Assembly: GCA_023436245.1 (NCBI GenBank)
Contig: JAEZJZ010000022.1
Coordinates: 1 to 11,504 of the forward strand
Direction: 5' to 3'
Source: Bacillota bacterium
GTDB lineage: Bacteria; Bacillota; UBA994; UBA5500
DNA length: 11,504 nt
Shown here: positions 5,983 to 11,504 of the stretch, one piece after another
Layout: the number at the start of each line of letters is the position of its first letter
Numbering within the stretch: the stretch's first letter is position 1
Position numbers and translations under genes: made by a program
The notes under the pieces: generated by a model
What the model saw: only the letters and a program-made list of their open reading frames with translations
The model's database searches: none
Told to the model about the DNA's origin: nothing

Positions 5983-7365
5983 TCAGCTCCCGGTTGCTGG
6001 CCTTTCCCGTTCTGCCTCGATCATCCGGTTTTGCTGCATCAAGCGAAGCCCCGTGACCTCTCCGCTTGCGTCAAGCTGGAAGTGAACCGCAGCAGCGATC
6101 TCGACCACGCTGAACTGGTGTTCCGCGGTGCCCGCGGCCAGCTGCAGCGGAGGTTGACCCATGACCTGCAGCGTCAATGATCCATTATCGTGCTTGATCT
6201 CAAACTGATGACCGGCACGGCTGCGGTAGATGCCAGCCAACTGCCGGCCCGGCAACGGCAAGTATCCCGCCCAACCGAACTCGGCGGCAATAGCCATCTC
6301 TATCTCATAGATTAGCCCGCGACCGCGATCGGAATTGACCATGATGGCCGAACCCTGGCTGCTCTGCTGGTACATGGTCAATCTGCTCAGATATCCATGG
6401 TTGGAGCCTCCGTGCAGGAACCTGGCGCAACTGCCGCTGCCGTTCAGGAAGAAGCCAAGGCCAATTGCATCGGCTGTGGGCACAAAGTCGGTCAGGTTTG
6501 GCGTGAGCATTTCCGCAATCATCTGCTGGCTGAACAACTTGCTCTCGCCGCGCAGTGCCGCCTGGACTTCAACACCTAAACGAATCAGGTCACTGGGTCT
6601 GGTCCAGAGGCCGGCCGCAGCCACTTCGGGGTAGGTATGCCACTTGCCGATAACAGCCTGCCCGGATGACAGGTGACCGCTGGCGGCATACCGCTCAAAT
6701 CTAGTGGGCAGCGGCTGAGCGTAAGTACTCTGTTCCAAGCCCAGCGGGTGCAGAATCAGCTCATCCATGATCTGCGGCAGTCGCTTGCCTAAGGTGCTTT
6801 CGACGACCAACTGCGCCAGAGTGGTGCCGCCCCCGGAGTAGCGGAACTGCTGCCCAGGGATAATGTCCACCACCACCGGTTTGGTATTGGCCGGCTCTTC
6901 GCCGTTCAGCACCTGAACCAGGCTCGGTAGCGCTGCTCCGGCCGGATAACCCGGGAAACCGTGAACAGTCAGGCCTGCCCGGTGACTGAGTAGTTGGCGC
7001 AAGGTGAGTCGGGGCTGCCGGTCACACAGCGCGCTCACCTGATAGGAGCTCATGCACTGGCGGATGTCTTCACCCAGGTCCAATGCGCCCTGCTCAACTA
7101 GGCGCATCACAGCCAACGCGAAGATAGGCTTGCTGATCGACGCCGCTTGGAACATCGTATCCGAGCCAACTGCGTCGACTCTCCCAACCTCTTTCACGCC
7201 AAAGCCGTGAATCTTCACCCGGTTATCGTTCAACACAGCGATGCTCACACCCGGAACACCGTAATGCTGCATGCGTGCCTCCAGGCTGGCCGGCTCAGCC
7301 AGCAAGTTTGTGGCAGGGCGCAGGTTAAGCATCGCCCGCTGGAGACGTTCTGTTACTTCGTCCAT
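5983..7365 (-). CDS. class C beta-lactamase-like serine hydrolase
   Basis: This 460-residue protein is of the beta-lactamase/transpeptidase-like superfamily (class C, AmpC/esterase-EstB-like). The three active-site motifs are all visible: SxxK as Ser76-Ile-Ser-Lys79 in QAASISKP, the Tyr motif YSG at 176-178, and HGG at 318-320 replacing KTG of classical beta-lactamases. The usual family landmarks LTLRQLLSHRAGL (120-132) and GLWTRPSDL (252-260) are also present. Such HGG proteins are typically esterases or D-amino-acid peptidases and not resistance enzymes. No signal peptide is seen, so a cytoplasmic location is likely. The C-terminal ~90 residues (about 371-460) resemble the small beta-barrel-like appendage often found after this domain. 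GGAGG lies 6 bp before the ATG at 7365. It appears to be the first intact gene of the run with the S51 peptidase and the DHFR-like protein. A decayed gene overlaps its start. Confidence 0.88.
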   Translation of the reverse strand: MDEVTERLQRAMLNLRPATNLLAEPASLEARMQHYGVPGVSIAVLNDNRVKIHGFGVKEVGRVDAVGSDTMFQAASISKPIFALAVMRLVEQGALDLGEDIRQCMSSYQVSALCDRQPRLTLRQLLSHRAGLTVHGFPGYPAGAALPSLVQVLNGEEPANTKPVVVDIIPGQQFRYSGGGTTLAQLVVESTLGKRLPQIMDELILHPLGLEQSTYAQPLPTRFERYAASGHLSSGQAVIGKWHTYPEVAAAGLWTRPSDLIRLGVEVQAALRGESKLFSQQMIAEMLTPNLTDFVPTADAIGLGFFLNGSGSCARFLHGGSNHGYLSRLTMYQQSSQGSAIMVNSDRGRGLIYEIEMAIAAEFGWAGYLPLPGRQLAGIYRSRAGHQFEIKHDNGSLTLQVMGQPPLQLAAGTAEHQFSVVEIAAAVHFQLDASGEVTGLRLMQQNRMIEAERERPATGS

Positions 7366-7614
7366 GACGCACCTCCGCTACTGCGCAGAACTTCGCGGAT
7401 GCTGAGCAGATGTCCTGCTGTCTCGTGCGCTTCGTTGTGAACGCGACGCGATGAAAGATAGCATACTGGACAAGTGTGGGGTAGAAGCTCTTCGTCTGCG
7501 GACGCTCAAAAGCGGCGATGAGGAGCGTCTGATTGCTGCGCTGAGAAAGGTTCTGCAGTGTCGTGGCGGGCCGCTGGAAACACGGGCAGGGCGCTTCATC
7601 TCGTCGGTGGTCAA
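7353..7614 (-). pseudogene. frameshifted remnant, possibly DinB-like
   Basis: Protein-like sequence is split over three frames on the minus strand. From about 7614 one frame gives LTTDEMKRPARVSSGPPR. From about 7564 a second frame gives TLQNLSQRSNQTLLIAAFER and continues through YPTLVQYAIFHRVA to about 7442. From 7442 a third frame gives VHNEAHETAGHLLSIREVLR and ends in a TAA at 7353-7355 that overlaps the next gene's start by 13 bp. Joined, these read as the C-terminal part of a small helical enzyme; the last helix with its spaced histidines (NEAHETAGHLLSIR) resembles the HxxxH-GQI-IR end of DinB/YfiT-type metal hydrolases or transferases. The second frame break needs one lost base near 7442. 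No intact start or N-terminal half is found. The DinB label is a guess; that the stretch is decayed coding DNA is better supported. Confidence 0.45.
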
Positions 7615-7666
7615 GCCAGGAACCTCTATGCAGCAGAGCCAGGAACCTTCAAGTTGGTCCCTGGCT
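7614..7666. repeat. short direct repeat and hairpin
   Basis: AGCCAGGAACCT occurs twice (7614-7625 and 7637-7648). The second copy pairs with GGTCCCTGGCT (7656-7666) to form an 11-bp stem with one mismatch and an 8-base loop. It lies 38 bp past the stop of the unknown gene at 7704, so it may serve as its terminator, although no T tract follows on the minus side. It also marks the upstream limit of the decayed DinB-like sequence. Confidence 0.5.
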
Positions 7667-7703
7667 CCTATTCATGCTTATCCAGTCGGTGAAATAGTCC
7701 GCG

Positions 7704-8342
7704 CTATTCAGGTCGCACCACTTCCTCCTGTTTACACAACAGGGCCAGCAAAGAAGCCAGTTGGTTGCGCTGGTCAAGACTCAAGCGACCATAGGTCTCT
7801 GGCGGAACGTCGAGCCAAAACAGAATTCTCTCCAGCGCTGGGATCAGGGCCGCAAACCACTTGCGTATGCCGCGTTCATCTGCATATCCCTTCTGCAGGA
7901 CACATTGAATCAAATCTGCGTCGCTAGTATCCGTGACGGAAACTGGTTCGAGCAGCAGTTTCTGTACGAGAGTCAATTGCTGCTCGGATGAAAACTGATT
8001 CAGCGGGTGCATTTTGTTTGCCCGGACAAGCTTACCCGTCTTGTGAATGGTAAGTTTTCGGTTGTTGTCAAGGGTTCTAAGTAACGCGCGAGCCTCAATG
8101 CACAACTCCAAGCCATCTATCTTCTCCCATAGTCGTGAAGCGTCCTTCCTTCGCTTGGTCTCGACAACGATCTTGGATACCTGCTCATCCGACTGATTCA
8201 CAACAACGGTGATATTGCGGCTCCCAGTTCTCCTCGTACCTTCCTCAGCTACAGCAGTCACTACTTCGCGCACCTGATCCTTCTCATCACTGCGAATCGG
8301 CAGTTGATCAAGAATGACCGTTGCCCCATCACTGCCCCGCAC
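7704..8342 (-). CDS. hypothetical protein, no recognised family
   Basis: I do not recognise this protein. From the GTG at 8342 it has 212 residues and no signal peptide or membrane segment. An N-terminal part (about 20-70) has the strand-like NITVVVN followed by the charged KIVVETKRRKDASRLWEK, then a helix (CIEARALLRTL), a basic stretch around 93-110 (NNRKLTIHKTGKLVRANK), and a helical C-terminal half with FSSEQQLTLVQKLLLEP and RKWFAALIPALERILFWLDV. The frame is open upstream to 8651, but the extra N-terminus is Pro/Ser-rich and without family character. The GTG has AAGGGGG at 8351-8357, 8 bp upstream, by far the best ribosome site. ATGs at 8399 and 8393 are alternatives with no good site. 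Composition and the long open frame make it likely a real gene; function cannot be inferred. Confidence 0.6.
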   Translation of the reverse strand: MRGSDGATVILDQLPIRSDEKDQVREVVTAVAEEGTRRTGSRNITVVVNQSDEQVSKIVVETKRRKDASRLWEKIDGLELCIEARALLRTLDNNRKLTIHKTGKLVRANKMHPLNQFSSEQQLTLVQKLLLEPVSVTDTSDADLIQCVLQKGYADERGIRKWFAALIPALERILFWLDVPPETYGRLSLDQRNQLASLLALLCKQEEVVRPE

Positions 8343-8370
8343 AAGCTCATCCCCCTTCTGAGATGAGCTT
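8343..8370 (-). promoter_or_regulatory. hairpin enclosing the ribosome-binding site of the unknown gene
   Basis: On the minus strand, perfect 9-bp arms AAGCTCATC and GATGAGCTT flank a 10-base loop. The AAGGGGG ribosome site lies in the loop and the first base of the 3' arm, and the 3' arm ends at the base just before the GTG start. Such a structure could modulate initiation. It depends on the GTG at 8342 being the true start. Confidence 0.4.
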
Positions 8371-8902
8371 ATTGGGTAGTAGGATTGTCCCATTACCATA
8401 TCGGCTTCCCAAGAACAGCTTCTTCCCGTCGCAGGCCGGTTGCTGCGTTCCGCGGGAGGAGGCGGTGGTACGGGTGAAGACCAGTGTGATGGGTACTCGC
8501 GAGAGACAGAGATAAGGGTGTCTTCGCCCGGCCGTAGCAGGCAACCTTGCATAATGTGGTCAGATTGCGAGCAATACGGTGAGTTTGAGCTACCTCCGCA
8601 GACGGGATGTCCAGCTTGATCAGACTCGGTTACCAACCGCCTAGCGAGCATTTGGAGGCTCGGCTCCTAACACCCCCGAGGCTTTCCGTATTGGCTTTCC
8701 AGAGGGATAAGCGGGCGGTGTTGGCCCCACTCTCTCCACCACGTTCTCCCACCCTTATAGAACATAGCCAGCGCTCCACATCTGGCCCAGTGACGACCCA
8801 TATCCTGGGCTTCTCATCACTATGTGCAGCGTAATCGTCAGACACCCCAACCTTGAGAGGAGAGGGGGCCGTCTGACGATTACGGCCCTACCGTACGGTG
8901 AG
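8371..8902. other. about 530 bp without a convincing gene
   Basis: Between the unknown gene and the YkvA-like gene I find no coding frame with family character. A minus-strand GTG frame at 8630-8845 (71 codons) and the upstream extension of the 7704 gene to 8651 are the only longer ones, and both are Ser/Arg/Pro-rich. The segment does hold the strong inverted repeat at 8830-8884, a 10-bp palindrome ACCGTACGGT at 8890-8899, and GCCCAG/CTGGGC arms at about 8784-8809. Confidence 0.5.
8830..8884. repeat. perfect 14-bp inverted repeat
   Basis: CGTAATCGTCAGAC (8830-8843) and its exact reverse complement (8871-8884) flank 27 bases. Inside, CCCC (8845-8848) can pair with GGGG in the GGGGG run (8864-8868) after a small bulge, making a long stem-loop. 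It starts 18 bp past the stop of the YkvA-like gene, but no T-rich tail follows on either strand, so it is not a standard intrinsic terminator. A transcript-end structure, protein-binding site or small-RNA element are all possible. Confidence 0.7.
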
Positions 8903-9292
8903 CTAGGCGCTCCGGTTCTCCCGCCACCACCGGTACCTGTTCAGATCACCCGCTACTTGCTTGATAACAATCCCCAACACAGCCGCGTCATCGACGAGAC
9001 CTCCAAGGAAGAGGTCTGGGACGAAGTCGATTATTGATACAAAATACAGCAGTCCAATTATCATCGCGATTATGGAACCGATCGGAACCTCGCGATAATT
9101 GCCGCTCGCCCAATCCTTGACAAGGGCGAATAGCAGCTGGATACTATCCCATAACTCCTCAAGTGGGCCTCGGTGGCCCTCAGCCTTGCGCATGGCCTGC
9201 TCGAGTAACGCCTTCGCCCTCTCTGGATCCTGCGCCAACGTCTTGGCCCTGCGTCCAAACCGTGCCTTGATCGCATCTAGGTTGATCTTCAC
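8903..9292 (-). CDS. YkvA-like DUF1232 membrane protein
   Basis: This 129-residue protein belongs to the YkvA/DUF1232 family of small membrane proteins of unknown function. The N-terminal half (1-65) is a charged helical region. The DUF1232 core follows: a hydrophobic segment SIIAMIIGLLYFVSIIDFVP (73-92), then the family signature with Asp89, Pro92-Asp93 and the LVDDAAVLG motif (Asp101-Asp102), a second hydrophobic helix and a basic tail RYRWWRENR. The protein has typical length for the family. The start is a GTG at 9292 with AGGGAG at 9301-9306, 8 bp upstream; an ATG at 9300 hits a stop after two codons. It follows the small basic protein by 97 bp on the same strand and may share its transcript. 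Confidence 0.88.
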   Translation of the reverse strand: MKINLDAIKARFGRRAKTLAQDPERAKALLEQAMRKAEGHRGPLEELWDSIQLLFALVKDWASGNYREVPIGSIIAMIIGLLYFVSIIDFVPDLFLGGLVDDAAVLGIVIKQVAGDLNRYRWWRENRSA

Positions 9293-9389
9293 TCTAGCAT
9301 CTCCCTATTCTCATGTCATCACGTTAATTTGGTACGCCGGCCGCGCAAGACGGCTGAACACCCTGAGCCAACCCACGGCACTTGCGGCG

Positions 9390-9545
9390 CTAGCTATTTC
9401 GCTTCTCGGCTTCAGCTCTGATAGTCCCGATCTTCTTGTCACTACGAGTATCACGCCCGTCTGGATTTCGCACTGTCCCAGGGGGCAGTCCCCGCGATTT
9501 CTCAAACGTCCCCACTGTACAATCTTTCCTAACCTTCCTGACCAT
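9390..9545 (-). CDS. small basic protein, 51 aa
   Basis: This short gene is easy to miss, but has one of the best translation signals of the window: GGAGGTGAT with GGAGG at 9553-9557, 7 bp before an ATG at 9545. The 51-residue product is rich in Lys and Arg, soluble, and contains the segments TVGTFEKSRGLPPGTVRNPD and GRDTRSDKKIGTIRAEAEK. The regular alternation of Gly, Pro, Asp and Arg reads like a compact conserved domain with an N-terminal basic tail. I have an impression of similar small proteins in Bacillus relatives but cannot name a family. A role with nucleic acid or a phosphate-rich partner is only a guess from the charge. Its stop is 97 bp before the YkvA-like gene. A longer frame in another register (9311-9601) covers the same stretch but has no ribosome site. 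Confidence 0.7.
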   Translation of the reverse strand: MVRKVRKDCTVGTFEKSRGLPPGTVRNPDGRDTRSDKKIGTIRAEAEKRNS

Positions 9546-9600
9546 ATCATCACCTCCAACCTGGCGTGTTCTTCAGCTAGCTTCAGGCAAAGTACAATCA

Positions 9601-9629
9601 ACGTTAGGCTTGGAGCCTCATTCTAACGT
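9601..9629. repeat. nested hairpin in the divergent intergenic region
   Basis: ACGTT (9601-9605) pairs with AACGT (9625-9629), and the inner AGGCT/AGCCT arms (9606-9610, 9614-9618) close on a 3-base loop with a 6-base bulge on one side. It lies between the diverging small-protein and helicase genes. The rest of 9546-9805 is pyrimidine-rich on the + strand and includes a run of eight C at 9733-9740; I see no other gene in it. Confidence 0.4.
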
Positions 9630-9752
9630 AGGCATCCAATGGTCATGGTAGCTAGCCATTTCCACTATTCCACTCCACCCGAGTCATTTCCTCCCCAATC
9701 TTCTCCATTTTTCGACTCTTCCGTCCACTTCACCCCCCCCGCCACCTCCCTA

Positions 9753-9761
9753 TGCTATAAT
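9753..9761 (+). promoter_or_regulatory. extended -10 promoter of the PLD-helicase gene
   Basis: TGCTATAAT is a perfect TGnTATAAT extended -10 element 44 bp before the helicase ATG. No -35 match exists at the expected spacing, where a C-run lies instead, which is normal for extended -10 promoters. The transcript would have a leader of roughly 35-40 bases carrying AAGGAG at 9791-9796. Confidence 0.65.
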
Positions 9762-9805
9762 GGAAGCACATACCACCCAATCCCACTGCGAAGGAGTCCT
9801 TACCG

Positions 9806-11395
9806 ATGCATCTTCCTTCCGGGCTCTATGAACAGATCATCAACCTGGCCATTGCAGAAGGGCTGAAGGGCCTGCCTTCTGATCGCTTTCCCGTAACGGA
9901 ACCCCTCACGGGCGGTGACGCGCAACCAATCCTGGCCCGATACCTCTACGAGGTGCTCGCCCGCGGCCTTGCTTACCTGCGGGACAAGCTCTCCGAGGAG
10001 GAAGCGCTTGACCAACAGGTCGCTGCCTGCAACCAGCTGATCGAGCTCATGGCCCACCTCACGAAGGAAGAGGATTTATTGGAGTGGCGGATTGGCTCGG
10101 ATAATCGGCTTCTGCTGGCCATCCTGGAGAAGCGCAACACCACGTTGGCCCTCCGCCGCCCAAGCAAGGTTGATGTGTTGCGGCCGGAGACATCGCTGGC
10201 AATGAGCACTCTATTCACTGGCTCTGCACTGGAACCATCCATGGTGAGCGAGCTGAAGAAAGAGATTCTGACGGCAGACCGCATCGACATGCTGGTTTCA
10301 TTCATCAAGTGGAGCGGGTTGCGGTTGATTATGGACGAGTTGAGCGAGTTCACCAAGACCCGACCGCTGCGCATCATCACCACATCCTACATGGGAGCAA
10401 CTGACTTGAAAGCGATGCTCGAGCTGGTCAAGCTCCCGAACACCGAAGTCAAAGTCTCATACGACACCAAGTCCACCCGATTGCACGCGAAATCGTACAT
10501 GTTCTACCGTGAGACTGGTTTCTCCACGGTCTATATCGGCTCATCCAATCTTTCCAGTGCAGCCGTCGGCGGTGGCCTGGAATGGAATGTGAAGGTGACG
10601 GAGAAGGACATGCCACACATCGTACGCAACGTGTCGGCCACCTTCGAGACATACTGGAATGACAACGACTTTCAGCCCTTCCTGGAGACACATGAGCCTG
10701 AGCTGCGCAGAGCCCTGCAAGCCGAGCGGCAGCCAGCCGGTGAAGACGGGCATTACCTGTTTAGTATCGAGCCCTACCCTTTTCAGAAAGAGATTCTGGA
10801 GCGATTGGATTCCGAACGTGAACTACACGGCCGATGCCGCAACTTGGTGGTTGCGGCCACCGGCACCGGCAAGACAGTGATCTCTGCCTTTGACTACAAG
10901 CGCTTCTGCCGCACTCATCCACACCAACCGAACCGACTGCTTTTCGTTGCTCACCGGCAGGAGATATTGAAACAGAGCCTAGCCTGCTTTCGCGGCATCA
11001 TGCGCGACAGCAACTTTGGCGAGCTCTTCTATGCAGGCAACCGGCCGGAGCGATTCGATCACCTGTTCATCTCCATTCAGACCTTCAACTCACAGGACTT
11101 CAAGCCGGCGACTGCGCCAGACTACTATGACTTCATCATCGTCGACGAGTTTCACCACGCCGCTGCCCCGAGTTATCAGGAACTGCTGACCTACTATCAG
11201 CCGAAGATCCTGCTTGGCCTGACCGCCACTCCAGAACGCATGGATGGCTTTGATCTGCTGTCCGCCTACTTCGATGGCCGAATGGCCGCGGAAGTTCGTC
11301 TGCCGGAGGCGATCAACCGGCAGCTGTTAGTGCCCTTCCAATACTTCGGAGTGACCGACGAGGTGGATATCAGCAACGTGTGTTTGCTAACGTAA
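9806..11395 (+). CDS. PLD-nuclease/DEAD-helicase protein (DUF3427-type), truncated by an IS
   Basis: The surviving 529 residues are the N-terminal half of a large superfamily 2 helicase with a phospholipase-D-like domain in front, an architecture usually about 1,000 residues long and ending in the second helicase lobe and DUF3427. Residues 1-130 form an unassigned helical N-terminus. The PLD-like domain at about 135-285 holds the HKD-type motif with His227-x-Lys229 (RLHAKSYMF) and GSSN at 245-248; the usual Asp is not evident. The first helicase lobe follows, with PYPFQ (323-327), Walker A AATGTGKT (350-357), the DEFH box at 447-450 and motif III TAT at 473-475. Family-like sequence stops at about residue 525 (DISNV), then four codons of insertion-sequence end lead to a TAA. 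Motifs IV-VI are lost, so helicase activity is unlikely. The ATG has AAGGAG 9 bp upstream. The family works on nucleic acid; a defence role is a possibility only. Confidence 0.85.
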   Translation: MHLPSGLYEQIINLAIAEGLKGLPSDRFPVTEPLTGGDAQPILARYLYEVLARGLAYLRDKLSEEEALDQQVAACNQLIELMAHLTKEEDLLEWRIGSDNRLLLAILEKRNTTLALRRPSKVDVLRPETSLAMSTLFTGSALEPSMVSELKKEILTADRIDMLVSFIKWSGLRLIMDELSEFTKTRPLRIITTSYMGATDLKAMLELVKLPNTEVKVSYDTKSTRLHAKSYMFYRETGFSTVYIGSSNLSSAAVGGGLEWNVKVTEKDMPHIVRNVSATFETYWNDNDFQPFLETHEPELRRALQAERQPAGEDGHYLFSIEPYPFQKEILERLDSERELHGRCRNLVVAATGTGKTVISAFDYKRFCRTHPHQPNRLLFVAHRQEILKQSLACFRGIMRDSNFGELFYAGNRPERFDHLFISIQTFNSQDFKPATAPDYYDFIIVDEFHHAAAPSYQELLTYYQPKILLGLTATPERMDGFDLLSAYFDGRMAAEVRLPEAINRQLLVPFQYFGVTDEVDISNVCLLT

Positions 11396-11504
11396 TAGTT
11401 GACCACTTTGAAGGAAAACGCTAACCGAAAAGTTGACCACCTTAGCACATCACCCTGTTACTCTTGTAGTTGAGAGACAGCAAGAGGACAGGAGGAAAGG
11501 TTGT
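11381..11504 (+). mobile_element. left end of an IS21-family insertion sequence
   Basis: The helicase reading frame loses family character just at TGTTTGCTAACG (11381), which is the TG-initiated terminal repeat form of IS21-like elements. It is followed by two spaced copies of a site containing AGTTGACCAC, as found at IS21-family ends, and by AGGAGG at 11490-11495 for a transposase (istA) that would begin at or just beyond the window edge. A TTG at 11501 is 5 bp from that site, but the real start may lie outside. The family call rests on the end sequence and repeats only; the transposase is not in the window. Confidence 0.7.
11386..11443 (+). repeat. two transposase-binding-type direct repeats at the IS end
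   Basis: Copy 1 (11386-11409) and copy 2 (11420-11443) are 24 bp each and match at 20 positions, sharing GCTAAC at the start and AGTTGACCAC near the end, with a period of 34 bp. Multiple terminal repeats of this kind are the recognised transposase-binding sites of IS21-family elements. Confidence 0.7.

Noticed and set aside
5648..6180. Plus-strand frames opposite the S51 peptidase and serine hydrolase
   Set aside because: Both minus-strand genes have clear catalytic motifs and ribosome sites; the opposite frames have neither.
5983..7365. Serine hydrolase as an antibiotic-resistance beta-lactamase
   Set aside because: It has HGG in place of KTG and YSG in place of YxN, and no signal peptide, pointing to an esterase or peptidase-like role.
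7614..7648. AGCCAGGAACCT direct repeats as a CRISPR-like array
   Set aside because: Only two 12-bp copies 23 bp apart, partly explained by a hairpin; no array.
8343..8651. N-terminal extension of the unknown 7704 gene to an ATG at 8651
   Set aside because: The extension is Pro/Ser/Cys-rich with no ribosome site; the GTG at 8342 has a well-placed AAGGGGG.
8630..8845. 71-codon minus-strand frame starting with GTG inside the 14-bp inverted repeat
   Set aside because: It has no good ribosome site and its second half is Arg/Ser/Gly-rich without family character; probably chance.
9311..9601. 96-codon minus-strand frame overlapping the 51-aa gene
   Set aside because: It lacks a ribosome site and conserved-looking sequence, whereas the shorter frame has an excellent site and coherent composition.

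Overview
The window looks like an accessory, partly decayed stretch of a Bacillota chromosome. I infer this from the strong, well-spaced Shine-Dalgarno sequences (AAGGAGG, GGAGG), the use of TTG and GTG starts, roughly half G+C, and Bacillus/Paenibacillus-like family members (DF-KPLW alpha/beta hydrolase, YkvA/DUF1232). I cannot name the genus.

Layout. 1-870: the end of an unidentified segment, then an alpha/beta hydrolase lacking its N-terminus. 975-2490: a compact toxin-antitoxin operon on the + strand, with a promoter and operator-like palindrome, an MqsR-like toxin, an antitoxin that joins an MqsA-like zinc ribbon and HTH to a C-terminal Panacea/SocA (DUF4065) domain, and a 16-bp perfect hairpin terminator. 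2593-4352 (- strand): an HD-domain phosphohydrolase, the frameshifted C-terminal half of a xylose-isomerase-like TIM-barrel enzyme, and a conserved-looking protein of unknown function. 4493-7365 (- strand): a three-gene run of a class C beta-lactamase-like serine hydrolase, an S51 peptidase E-like protein and a RibD-C/DHFR-fold oxidoreductase, ending at a hairpin. 7353-7614: a broken DinB-like remnant overlapping the start of that run. 7704-8902: an unknown gene with its ribosome site in a hairpin loop, then about 530 bp with no convincing gene but a perfect 14-bp inverted repeat. 8903-9545 (- strand): a YkvA/DUF1232 membrane protein and a 51-residue basic small protein with a near-ideal Shine-Dalgarno. 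9753-11395 (+ strand): an extended -10 promoter and a PLD-nuclease/DEAD-helicase protein cut after its first helicase lobe by the left end of an IS21-family insertion sequence (11381 onward).

How it fits together. The best candidate for a little-described system is the toxin-antitoxin operon. The toxin belongs to the MqsR group, but its partner carries the promiscuous Panacea neutralisation domain in addition to the normal MqsA-type zinc and DNA-binding parts. The rest is a mixture of intact metabolic accessory genes and several genes caught in decay: two truncations at mobile or foreign junctions and two frameshifted remnants. This suggests a region of high turnover. The PLD-helicase may once have been a nucleic-acid-processing or defence protein, but here it is interrupted. 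All family assignments are from reading motifs by eye; no database search was run.
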